Source: Acidobacteriota bacterium (GTDB taxonomy: Bacteria > Acidobacteriota > Thermoanaerobaculia > Gp7-AA8). From it: DNA of 18,952 nt. The notes below the pieces were generated by a model that did no database searches, was not told where the DNA came from, and saw only the letters and a list, made by a program, of their open reading frames with translations. The stretch covers positions 1 through 18,952 of the forward strand of contig QHVX01000042.1 of the NCBI GenBank assembly GCA_003222375.1. Reading direction: 5' to 3'. Every line of letters starts with the position of its first letter. The stretch's first letter is position 1. A program made the translations under genes and the position numbers. Positions 6,979 through 13,770 of the stretch are shown here, piece by piece.

Positions 6979-8607
6979 ATGCGCGCAAACGTGCGGGCGT
7001 GGATCGTCATCGCTGCGGCACACGTTCTCTGCGCATTTGCGCTTCTCTCACCGGGCTACGTGAGACCCGACTCCATCGCGACCTTCGCGTACCTACGCTC
7101 AGCGGTCTTCGATCATGACTTCGCGTTCTTCAATGAGTGGGTTTCGGCGGGGCTCGTTCGCCACGGCCTAACACTCTTCACCGAGGTCACGCCGACCGGC
7201 GCGCTCGCGAATCATTGGGGAATCGGGACGTCGATTCTCTCCGCGCCGCCGTATTTGATCGCGCATTGGATCGGTGGACCGGCGGACGGCTTCGGCGGCT
7301 TGTACGCCGTCGTGCTGGCATGGACGAATGTGGCGTTCGCGATCGGCGCGATGTGCATCGCATGGACGTTCATGCGACGCGACGTGTCGTCGGGCGTCGC
7401 GAGCGTCGCGCTGGTCGCGGCTTCGATCGGCACTCCCCTCTTCTGGCAAACGTTCCGGTTCTCCCTCGGCACACACGTCGCCGGCGCTCTGGCGATCGCG
7501 CTGATCCTGGCCGCGCTGTTCAGCGAACGGAAAAGTGGATTGGCGGTCGGACTGGCGACCGGACTCGCGATCGTCGTCCGCATTCAGCACTTCGTCATCA
7601 TTCCGGCCATCGTTGTCGTTGCAATTCGCGATCGGCGTCCGGTGCGCTGGTGGATCGAGGCGATGTTAGGCGGCGCGATTCCGATCGCCTGTCAGGCCGT
7701 CGCTTGGTGGGCGATGTACGGCACTGCCCTCGGCCCGCTCACGCGCGGCGGCAGGCTGGAAGGCGGCACGTGGACGCCATTCCAATCGATTTCGCTGTGG
7801 AACGTGCTGACTTCGAGCTATCACGGCCTCTTCTCCTGGTCCCCGGTGGTGGTTCTCTCGATCGCCGGCTGGATTTTCTCGGCGCGCTCGCTCGATATGC
7901 GCCGGCGCACGGTCGCCATCACATGCATTCTCATGTTCCTCTGCGAGTGGATCGCGAACGGAACGCTCGATCGATACTTCTGGGGCGGCATGTCGTTCGG
8001 CGCGCGACGCTTCGCGGATCTCGCCGTGCCCTTCGCAATCGGCATCGCGTGGTGCGCGTCGGCGGTCTCGGCACGCCTGGTGACGATCGCGGCCGCGATC
8101 GCATCGTCGTGGAGCCTAGCGCTAATGGTCGCGGCGCATGCGGGCACACTTTCGCTCGCACGCTACGTCAGTGGGGCCGATCTGCTGCATGCCGCGATTG
8201 CATCGGAGACATGGAGTCGCGCTGGCCGTGTGCCTTTGCACCTCGCGCCTGTGCAGCAATCATTGATTGCGGTCGTGATTGTCGTTGTGTTAGGCCTGAT
8301 CGCGACACGCCTGAACGCGATCGCATGGACCGTCCTGATGTCGATCATGCTCGCGATCGTGATCGCGGTCAGCATTCGGACGCCGCAGCGCGCGCTCGAA
8401 TCCGCGCGACGCCTGCACATCGACATTGTCGCCTCGCGCCGAGTCGGTCCGCTGATCGATCAGCGCGGACTTCTCGCTGACGAACTGGCGTGGAAGCGAG
8501 CAACCGGCAGAGACGCGCGAGAAACCGAAAAAGAGTTAGGCGCGATCAACGCGGTACTTTCACAATCAGTTGCGGCTCCGTCATCGACTGCACCTGATCG
8601 ACGCTGA
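6979..8607 (+). CDS. Polytopic membrane protein, GT-C glycosyltransferase-like
   Basis: 542 aa with about 11-12 hydrophobic segments. The first is followed by a loop with RPDSIATFAYLRSAVFDHDF, reminiscent of the acidic first periplasmic loop of GT-C transferases, then TPTGALANHWGIGTSIL. Other marked features are FRFSLGTHVAGALAIAL, NVLTSSYHGLFSWSPVV and DRYFWGGMSFGARRFADL. The last ~75 residues are hydrophilic and probably form a periplasmic tail. These features resemble large uncharacterised acidobacterial/deltaproteobacterial membrane proteins annotated as mannosyltransferase-like; the substrate is unknown. The gene diverges from the two small membrane/glycosyltransferase genes, suggesting one envelope-glycan locus. 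Its 3' end overlaps scoB antisense by 62 bases. Confidence 0.7.
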   Translation: MRANVRAWIVIAAAHVLCAFALLSPGYVRPDSIATFAYLRSAVFDHDFAFFNEWVSAGLVRHGLTLFTEVTPTGALANHWGIGTSILSAPPYLIAHWIGGPADGFGGLYAVVLAWTNVAFAIGAMCIAWTFMRRDVSSGVASVALVAASIGTPLFWQTFRFSLGTHVAGALAIALILAALFSERKSGLAVGLATGLAIVVRIQHFVIIPAIVVVAIRDRRPVRWWIEAMLGGAIPIACQAVAWWAMYGTALGPLTRGGRLEGGTWTPFQSISLWNVLTSSYHGLFSWSPVVVLSIAGWIFSARSLDMRRRTVAITCILMFLCEWIANGTLDRYFWGGMSFGARRFADLAVPFAIGIAWCASAVSARLVTIAAAIASSWSLALMVAAHAGTLSLARYVSGADLLHAAIASETWSRAGRVPLHLAPVQQSLIAVVIVVVLGLIATRLNAIAWTVLMSIMLAIVIAVSIRTPQRALESARRLHIDIVASRRVGPLIDQRGLLADELAWKRATGRDARETEKELGAINAVLSQSVAAPSSTAPDRR

Positions 8608-9184
8608 CGCCCGGCGCGAGTTCGACCAGCTCGAGTCCGTCGCGCGCGACGTCGATGACGGCGTAGTCGGTGATGATCCGGTTCACGCACCGCACGCCCG
8701 TCAGCGGCAAAGTGCATTTCTTTAGAATTTTTTTCTCCCCTTTTTTCGTGACGTGCTCCATCGTCACGATGAGCCGTTTGGCGCCTGCGACGAGATCCAT
8801 CGCGCCGCCCATGCCCTTCACCATCGCGCCGGGCACCATCCAGTTTGCGATGTCGCCGGCCGCGGAAACCTGCATGGCGCCGAGGATCGAGAGATCGATC
8901 TTGCCGCCGCGGATCATCGCGAATGAGTCGGCGCTCGAAAAAAACGACGCGCCGGGGAGCACGGTGACCGTCTGCTTGCCGGCGTTGATCAGATCGGGAT
9001 CGACTTCATCATCCGTCGGAAATGGGCCGAGTCCCAGAATTCCGTTCTCGCTCTGCAGGATGACTTCCATGCCCGCCGGAATGTAATTCGCGACCAGCGT
9101 CGGCATCCCGATGCCGAGGTTGACGTAGTAGCCGTCGCGCAACTCCTGCGCCGCGCGTTGAACGATCTGTTCGCGAGTCAGCAC
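8546..9184 (-). CDS. scoB: 3-oxoacid CoA-transferase subunit B (ScoB/AtoA type)
   Basis: Beta subunit of a class I CoA-transferase that moves CoA between succinyl-CoA (or acetyl-CoA) and acetoacetate or related 3-oxoacids. The 212-aa product has the normal length and the catalytic glutamate in the QSENGILGLGP motif (Glu46), plus NLGIGMPTLVANYIP, GGKIDLSILGAMQVSA and GAMVKGMGGAMDLVAG. The start is GTG 9184, one base after the scoA TAG, so the subunits are tightly coupled. The 3' end overlaps the convergent membrane-protein gene. It functions in ketone-body or short-chain-acid metabolism in the cytosol; substrate preference cannot be read from the sequence. Confidence 0.95.
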   Translation of the reverse strand: MLTREQIVQRAAQELRDGYYVNLGIGMPTLVANYIPAGMEVILQSENGILGLGPFPTDDEVDPDLINAGKQTVTVLPGASFFSSADSFAMIRGGKIDLSILGAMQVSAAGDIANWMVPGAMVKGMGGAMDLVAGAKRLIVTMEHVTKKGEKKILKKCTLPLTGVRCVNRIITDYAVIDVARDGLELVELAPGVSVDQVQSMTEPQLIVKVPR

Positions 9185-9185
9185 G

Positions 9186-9881
9186 CTATTTCTTCCTCAC
9201 CGTTCGTTGCTCGATGCGCTTTTCTCGCGGCGCGACGACCACGCGATGCACGAAGATGCCCGGCGTGTGAACGCAATCCGGATCGAGCGTGCCGACCTTC
9301 ACTAGTTGCTCGACCTCCGCCACGCAAATCCTTCCCGCGGTCGCCGCCATCGGATTGAAGTTGCGCGCCGCCTTTCGATACACCAGATTGCCGAGGCGAT
9401 CGCCCTTCCACGCCGCGACCAGCGAGAAATCGCCGACGATTCCGCGCTCCATCACATACATGCGCCCGTCGAATTCGCGCGATTCCTTCGATTCGCCCAC
9501 GATCGTGCCGTAGCCGGCGGGCGTGAAAAATGCCGGGATCCCCGCCCCGCCCGCCCGCATCCGCTCCGCCAGCGTTCCCTGCGGCGCGAATTCGACTTCC
9601 AGCTCGCCCGCCAGAAACTGCCGCTCGAATTCCGCGTTCTCACCGACATACGACGACACCATCTTGCGAATCTGCTTCGTCTGCAGCAGCAGTCCGAGAC
9701 CCCAGTCGTCGACGCCGGCATTGTTGGAGACGCACGTCAAATTCTTGACGCCGAGCTTCACCAGCGCGTTGATCAGATTCTCTGGAATTCCGCACAATCC
9801 GAAGCCGCCGACCACCAGCGTCGCGCCATTCTGGACGTCGCGCACGGCTTCCTCGGCAGACGCGACGACCTTGTTGATCAC
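9186..9881 (-). CDS. scoA: 3-oxoacid CoA-transferase subunit A (ScoA/AtoD type)
   Basis: Alpha subunit partnering ScoB. The 231-aa product contains the glycine-rich CoA-binding signature GGFGLCGIPENLI, the SNNAGVDDWGLG motif, FAPQGTLAERMRAGGAGIPAFFTPAG, and KAARNFNPMAATAG near the C-terminus. Length and order are normal for class I family members. The start is GTG 9881; there is no Shine-Dalgarno, but TATCTT lies exactly six bases upstream. The gene diverges from the small acidic-protein gene with 49 bases between the starts. Confidence 0.95.
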   Translation of the reverse strand: MINKVVASAEEAVRDVQNGATLVVGGFGLCGIPENLINALVKLGVKNLTCVSNNAGVDDWGLGLLLQTKQIRKMVSSYVGENAEFERQFLAGELEVEFAPQGTLAERMRAGGAGIPAFFTPAGYGTIVGESKESREFDGRMYVMERGIVGDFSLVAAWKGDRLGNLVYRKAARNFNPMAATAGRICVAEVEQLVKVGTLDPDCVHTPGIFVHRVVVAPREKRIEQRTVRKK

Positions 9882-9887
9882 GGCGGG

Positions 9888-9893
9888 AAGATA
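9888..9893 (-). promoter_or_regulatory. Candidate leaderless -10 (TATCTT) of scoAB
   Basis: On the minus strand TATCTT-N6-GTG places a -10-like hexamer in the leaderless position relative to the scoA start. No convincing -35 is seen. Confidence 0.35.
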
Positions 9894-9918
9894 TCACTGC
9901 ACGCTCTTTGCTTATTCG

Positions 9919-9924
9919 AGGAGG
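9919..9924 (+). promoter_or_regulatory. Strong Shine-Dalgarno AGGAGG
   Basis: A perfect AGGAGG six bases before ATG 9931 (three before ATG 9928). It is the strongest ribosome-binding site in the window and is the main reason to accept the short acidic reading frame downstream. Confidence 0.7.
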
Positions 9925-9930
9925 ACCATG

Positions 9931-10101
9931 ATGGCGGAGCGATCGAATCCGTATCACGACGACGACTTGAGCGGCAATTACGCACGCGACACGCACCGCG
10001 GCGGTTTCGGTGACGACTACGCTCGCGAGAATCCGAAACCGGCTCCGGAGCATGACGAGGAAGAAAAGGACGAGATCGGAATCGGCAAGGCCAGCGAGTA
10101 A
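9931..10101 (+). CDS. Small acidic, disordered protein, unknown function
   Basis: A 56-aa protein (57 if ATG 9928 is used) with 16 Asp/Glu and 7 Lys/Arg, no hydrophobic helix, and composition typical of disorder. Two similar blocks, GNYARDTHRG and DDYARENPKP, form an internal repeat, followed by a PEHDEEEKDE acidic tail. ATG 9931 is chosen for its 6-base spacing from AGGAGG. It is followed after 12 bases by the class II aldolase gene, so it may be the first gene of a plus-strand unit with aldolase and msrA. I do not recognise a family; a stress-related or charge-shielding role is only a guess. Confidence 0.65.
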   Translation: MAERSNPYHDDDLSGNYARDTHRGGFGDDYARENPKPAPEHDEEEKDEIGIGKASE

Positions 10102-10113
10102 GATCAGCGCTCC

Positions 10114-10725
10114 ATGCGCGATCGTTTCGCTGAAGCGCGCTACGAAGTCTTCTCACACGCGCGCAAGATGTGGGAAGCGGGACTCGTCGCCGGCTCTTCC
10201 GGAAATTTGAGCGCACGCGTCGCCGACGATCCGAGCGTCATCGCGATGACGCCCACCTCCATCAGCTACGACGAGATGGCTGGAAATCAGATCGTCATCG
10301 TCGATCTGCTCACCGGCAGCAGCATCGAATCGAGGGAGGCTCCTTCGTGCGAACTGCCGATGCATCGCGTCATCTATCGCGAACTGCCGCACGTGTCGGC
10401 GATCGTGCATACGCATTCGCCATTCGTCACGACGCTTTCGATTCTGCGGCGGCCCTTGCCGCCGGTGATCGATGAAATGCTGCAGGCTTTCGGCGGCACG
10501 ATCGAAGTCGCCGATTACGCCGCCAGCGCCACCGAAGACCTCGGCCGCAACGCATTGCGCGCGCTCGGCAATCGAACGGCTGCCATCCTGGCGAACCACG
10601 GTAACGTCTGTGTCGGGACGAGCATCTCCGCAGCGCTGAATGCCGCGATCGCCATGGAAGCTGCGGCGCGCATCTACCTGCAATCGTTGCAGGTTGGTGA
10701 GCCGTTCGTCCTTCGCCAGTCGTAG
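10114..10725 (+). CDS. Class II aldolase/adducin family protein
   Basis: A 203-aa cytosolic zinc-dependent aldolase of the L-fuculose-phosphate aldolase / ribulose-phosphate epimerase superfamily. AGSSGNLSAR (27-35) is the phosphate-binding segment; Glu80 in SCELPMH is the likely catalytic acid/base; His99 and His101 in VHTHSPF and His162 in ANHG are the metal ligands. All expected active-site residues are present. The substrate cannot be assigned: fuculose-, rhamnulose- or methylthioribulose-type reactions are all possible in this superfamily. The start is ATG 10114. The stop codon TAG (10723-10725) is also the first half of the proposed -10 of msrA. Confidence 0.9.
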   Translation: MRDRFAEARYEVFSHARKMWEAGLVAGSSGNLSARVADDPSVIAMTPTSISYDEMAGNQIVIVDLLTGSSIESREAPSCELPMHRVIYRELPHVSAIVHTHSPFVTTLSILRRPLPPVIDEMLQAFGGTIEVADYAASATEDLGRNALRALGNRTAAILANHGNVCVGTSISAALNAAIAMEAAARIYLQSLQVGEPFVLRQS

Positions 10726-10728
10726 AAT
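10723..10728 (+). promoter_or_regulatory. Candidate leaderless -10 (TAGAAT) of msrA
   Basis: TAGAAT overlaps the aldolase stop codon and ends exactly six bases before the GTG of msrA, the geometry of a leaderless start. There is no Shine-Dalgarno before that GTG. Confidence 0.4.
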
Positions 10729-10734
10729 CGTCGA

Positions 10735-11301
10735 GTGAAACGCCTCGTCCTCCTGCTCGCGCTCCCACTTCTTCTCTCCGCGGCGCCGCCGCGTGAAATC
10801 GCCACATTCGCAGGCGGATGTTTCTGGTGCATGGAAGGTCCGTTCGATTCGCTGCCGGGTGTGGTGTCAGTGACATCAGGTTATGCCGGCGGTAACCTCG
10901 CGCGGCCGAGCTACGAGCAAGTCTCAGCCGGAGGCAGCGGCCATCGCGAATCGGTGGAGATCGTTTTCGATCCGACGAAGATCACCTACGCGAGATTGCT
11001 CGACGTCTTCTGGCACAACATCGACCCGTTGGATAACGAGGGTCAGTTCTGCGACAAGGGACCGCAGTACCGTTCCGCGATCTTCTACCACAGCGCGACG
11101 CAGAAAAAATTGGCGGAGGAGACGAAAGCGGCCGTCGAGAAGAAGCTCGGACGCGCGTACACCGACATTCTCCCCGCTTCGGAGTTCTGGCGCGCCGAGG
11201 AGTATCACCAGCACTACTACAAGAAAAATCCGGTGCGCTATCACTTCTACCGATTCAATTGCGGCCGCGATCAGCGCCTGGCGGCAGTGTGGGGACGCTA
11301 G
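10735..11301 (+). CDS. msrA: Peptide methionine-S-sulfoxide reductase MsrA, probably exported
   Basis: Reduces methionine-S-sulfoxide in damaged proteins. The 188-aa product has the catalytic GCFWC motif (Cys29), GYAGG (49-53), GHRE with Glu72, GQFCDKGPQYRSAIFYHS (103-120), and a likely resolving Cys176 in FNCGRDQRL. Residues 1-17 (MKRLVLLLALPLLLSAA) form a signal peptide, so the enzyme probably works in the periplasm, where oxidised envelope proteins accumulate. The start is GTG 10735; it gives a complete signal peptide and sits at leaderless distance from TAGAAT. Its TAG stop shares the bases CTAG with the stop of the convergent gene remnant. Confidence 0.95.
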   Translation: MKRLVLLLALPLLLSAAPPREIATFAGGCFWCMEGPFDSLPGVVSVTSGYAGGNLARPSYEQVSAGGSGHRESVEIVFDPTKITYARLLDVFWHNIDPLDNEGQFCDKGPQYRSAIFYHSATQKKLAEETKAAVEKKLGRAYTDILPASEFWRAEEYHQHYYKKNPVRYHFYRFNCGRDQRLAAVWGR

Positions 11302-11524
11302 GCCAGATCCGCGACGTCGAATGTAGCGTCGAGAATCGCGCCGAGGACGACGTGACCGGCGAGGCCGCGAGCGTGGGCTTGCCACGGAAATTCAGTCGGC
11401 GGCCGCGCGAGGCCCAGCGCGGTGGCAGCCCCTTCGTCACCTGATCCATCGCCCAGGTCGCGGCTGCGCCCGCCGCCGCGCCTAACAAAATGTCGACGGG
11501 CAGCGGACGATTACTGCGAGGCAC
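11298..11524 (-). pseudogene. Small membrane protein (DUF1440/YagU-like), internally deleted and frameshifted
   Basis: GTG 11524 opens a frame with DILLGAAAGAAATWAMDQVT, a hydrophobic glycine-rich start typical of small DUF1440/YagU-like membrane proteins. After QVTK (near 11430) this frame becomes unrelated, low-complexity sequence. In another frame the gene resumes with AATALGLARPPTEFPWQ, then HARGLAGHVVLGAILDA, and ends at TAG 11300-11298, matching the family's C-terminal end. In relatives I recall, tens to about a hundred residues separate these two parts, so most of the middle is missing. The GTG start overlaps the response-regulator stop by 14 bases; whether the remnant is translated is doubtful. 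Confidence 0.6.
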
Positions 11525-11882
11525 GCTTCACGCACTCCTCGACCGCGCCTACGAGCTCCGTGGTATCGAACGGCTTGATGATGACCTGGCAGACTTCTTC
11601 GAGTTGCCGGCTGGCGACGTCTTTGGGATATGCGGTGGCAACCACGGTCCGTGAAACAAGATCGGGATTCAAGTCGATCAACTGGCGCAGAACTGTGAAA
11701 CCATCGATGCGCGGCATCATGAGATCGAGCACAACGGCATCGAAATCCTCATGCGCGATCTTGTCGATCGCGGCTGCGCCATCCTGCGCCGTTTCCACGG
11801 AGAATCCATGTTTTGAGAGCAGCCGCTGAATCAGGATTCGGATGGGTTCTTCGTCGTCAACAACCAGCACACGCCCGGGCAT
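11511..11882 (-). CDS. Single-domain response regulator (CheY-like)
   Basis: A 123-aa stand-alone receiver domain. It has the acidic pocket Asp9/Asp10 (LVVDDEE), the phospho-acceptor Asp53 in VVLDLMMP, the switch residue Thr83 in VVATAYPKD and the conserved Lys103 in IIKPFD. There is no output domain, so it acts by protein-protein contact or as a phosphorelay intermediate. The start is ATG 11882, divergent from archease with 29 bases between. Two sensor proteins lie about 2-3 kb away, one a full histidine kinase without a receiver of its own; pairing with it is plausible but not shown. Confidence 0.93.
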   Translation of the reverse strand: MPGRVLVVDDEEPIRILIQRLLSKHGFSVETAQDGAAAIDKIAHEDFDAVVLDLMMPRIDGFTVLRQLIDLNPDLVSRTVVATAYPKDVASRQLEEVCQVIIKPFDTTELVGAVEECVKRASQ

Positions 11883-11911
11883 AGACCACGGCGCGATGCA
11901 AAAGCGTGTCC

Positions 11912-12310
11912 ATGATTGAAATCATTGAACATACGGCCGACATCCGGCTGCGAATCACCGCTGCGACCCGCGAAGATCTCTTCCGGGAGGCCCTGCGCGG
12001 AACGATCGCTTTGTTGCAGCCGCAGAAAGGCGAACGGGAGGTTCAATGCGATGTTCGAATCGAAGCCGGTGACCCCACAGTTCTGCTGGTCGACTTCCTC
12101 AACGAAGCGTTGTCGAACGCCCACGCGCGGCGCGAGGCGTACGATGACGCCGCGATCTGGTCGCTCACCGACAACCGGGTCGAAGCGCGACTGCTGGGCA
12201 CCGAGGCGATCGCGTTTGGAGACGACGTCAAGGCCGTCACGTATCACGAAGCCGATATCCGGCGTGACGCACACGGACAATGGTATACAGTATTAGTATA
12301 CGATATATAG
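11912..12310 (+). CDS. Archease, RtcB-activating protein
   Basis: A 132-aa archease that helps RtcB to form its guanylated histidine intermediate and to turn over repeatedly. It begins with the family signature IEIIEHTADIRLRI, followed by LVDFLNEALSNAH, LLGTEAIAFG, DVKAVTYHEA and the terminal VLVYDI. The His/Asp of HTAD and the terminal Asp-Ile fit the metal-binding residues at both ends of the family. ATG 11912 is preferred over GTG 11906; neither has a clear Shine-Dalgarno. It lies one base upstream of rtcB, so the two form an operon. Confidence 0.92.
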   Translation: MIEIIEHTADIRLRITAATREDLFREALRGTIALLQPQKGEREVQCDVRIEAGDPTVLLVDFLNEALSNAHARREAYDDAAIWSLTDNRVEARLLGTEAIAFGDDVKAVTYHEADIRRDAHGQWYTVLVYDI

Positions 12311-12311
12311 T

Positions 12312-13682
12312 ATGGAGAAGCGGGCGCTGACCAAGGTCCACGACTGGCTTTGGGAGATCCCGAAGAGCTATCGCCCCGACATGCGCGTTCCCGCGCGCGT
12401 CTACACCGACGAGAAGATGCTCGACTCGATCCTCGGCGACCGTTCGCTCGATCAACTCATCAACGTCGCCACCCTCCCCGGCATCCGCGGCTGGGCCATC
12501 GCGATGCCAGACGTTCACGAAGGCTACGGCTTTCCGATCGGCGGAATTGCCGCCGTTGGCTCTGACGATGGCGTGATCTCGCCTGGCGGAATCGGATACG
12601 ACATCAACTGCGGCGTGAGGCTGCTTCGCTCGACGCAGACGGCGTCTTCCCTTCGCGAGCGCCTCCCGAAGCTCGTGCACTCGATCGCGCGCGAGATTCC
12701 GTCCGGCGTCGGGCGCGGCGGGCCGCTGCGCTTCAAGAAGAACGATCTCGACCAAATTCTTCGCGACGGCGCGACGCGGGCGGTCGAAATCGGCTTTGGA
12801 ACCGACGAGGATCTCGATCGGATCGAGTCGCGCGGCGCCATCGACGGCGCCGATCCGAAGTTCGTCTCCGATCACGCCCGCGGTCGCGGCGGAGATCAGC
12901 TCGGAACGATCGGATCGGGAAATCATTTTGTCGAAATCGATCGCGTCGACCGCGTGTTCGATCCCGCCTTCGGGATCGAACACGATCAGGTCCTCATCCT
13001 CATCCACACCGTTTCGCGGGGACTCGGACATCAGGTCGCGACGGATTTCTTGCGCGTGATGGTCGGCACGATGCAGCGATACGGGATTTCAGTTCCCGAT
13101 CGTGAGCTCGCCTGCGCACCGTTTCGATCGCCCGAAGGCCAGCAATACTTTCAGGCGATGGCCGCCGCAGCGAATTTCGCTTTCGCGAACCGGCAGATCA
13201 TCACCGCCGGAATCCGCCGGGCGTGGAAGCACGAGCTCGGGGACGACCTGGAAGTCATCTATGACGTTGCGCACAACGTGGCGAAGATCGAAAAGCACGC
13301 GGTCGGCGAAGTTCTCGTCCATCGCAAAGGCGCAACACGAGCGTTTCCCGGTCAACCGGTGTTGATTCCCGGCAGCATGGGCACCGCGTCATACGTGCTG
13401 ATGGGACAACAGGGCTCGATGGAGCAGAGCTTCGGATCGAGTTGTCACGGCGCGGGGCGCGTGATGTCGCGAACGCGCGCGCGGCAGCAAGTCACGGCAA
13501 CGGAGCTCCGAGATCGTCTGCAAAAACTCGGCATCGTCGCGGAAGCGGGATCGAGCAAGGGCCTGGTCGAAGAGGCGCCGGAAGCCTACAAAGATGTGGA
13601 TGCAGTGGTCGATGTCGTCGATCGGGCGGGCCTCGCGAAAAAAGTCGCGCGCCTCGTCCCGATCGGGGTCATCAAGGGATGA
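12312..13682 (+). CDS. rtcB: tRNA-splicing/RNA-repair ligase RtcB
   Basis: GTP- and manganese-dependent ligase joining RNA 3'-phosphate (or 2',3'-cyclic phosphate) ends to 5'-OH ends. The 456-aa product has MPDVHEGYGFPIGG (65-78) and metal ligands Cys100 (YDINCGVRLL), His205 (GSGNHFVE), His232 (LIHTVSRGLGH) and His321 (DVAHNVAK), the guanylated His379 in SCHGAGR, and Lys455 near the end. From recalled Pyrococcus horikoshii numbering (Cys98, His203, His234, His329, His404, Lys480), the spacing is identical at both ends, but His321-His379 is 17 residues shorter, mainly at RAFP-GQPVLIPG, where relatives have a PGHP...Y insert. The active-site residues are present. It starts one base after the archease stop. 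Confidence 0.95.
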   Translation: MEKRALTKVHDWLWEIPKSYRPDMRVPARVYTDEKMLDSILGDRSLDQLINVATLPGIRGWAIAMPDVHEGYGFPIGGIAAVGSDDGVISPGGIGYDINCGVRLLRSTQTASSLRERLPKLVHSIAREIPSGVGRGGPLRFKKNDLDQILRDGATRAVEIGFGTDEDLDRIESRGAIDGADPKFVSDHARGRGGDQLGTIGSGNHFVEIDRVDRVFDPAFGIEHDQVLILIHTVSRGLGHQVATDFLRVMVGTMQRYGISVPDRELACAPFRSPEGQQYFQAMAAAANFAFANRQIITAGIRRAWKHELGDDLEVIYDVAHNVAKIEKHAVGEVLVHRKGATRAFPGQPVLIPGSMGTASYVLMGQQGSMEQSFGSSCHGAGRVMSRTRARQQVTATELRDRLQKLGIVAEAGSSKGLVEEAPEAYKDVDAVVDVVDRAGLAKKVARLVPIGVIKG

Positions 13683-13770
13683 GGCGACACCTTCGGTTTA
13701 CCGTGTTTTCTCCTGCTTGTAGACTAAATCTGCAAAAAGTAGAAAACACGGTAAACCGAAGGTGTCGCCT
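13682..13770. repeat. 30-bp perfect inverted repeat between convergent stop codons
   Basis: The arms 13682-13711 and 13741-13770 are perfect reverse complements over 30 bp, separated by a 29-base AT-richer loop that can form a short inner stem (GTAGA with TCTGC, one G-U pair). The left arm begins with the last base of the rtcB TGA and the right arm ends inside the stop codon of the GAF-PAS gene, so the whole intergenic space is the element. Expressed from either side it would fold into a very stable hairpin and probably stop transcription in both directions; there is no long T-tract after either arm. A dispersed palindromic element is the alternative. Confidence 0.85.

Noticed and set aside
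7137..8480. 447-residue plus-strand frame rich in Arg
   Set aside because: An alternate frame of the polytopic membrane protein at 6979-8607, with the Arg/Ala/Asp-rich composition typical of shifted frames in GC-rich DNA.
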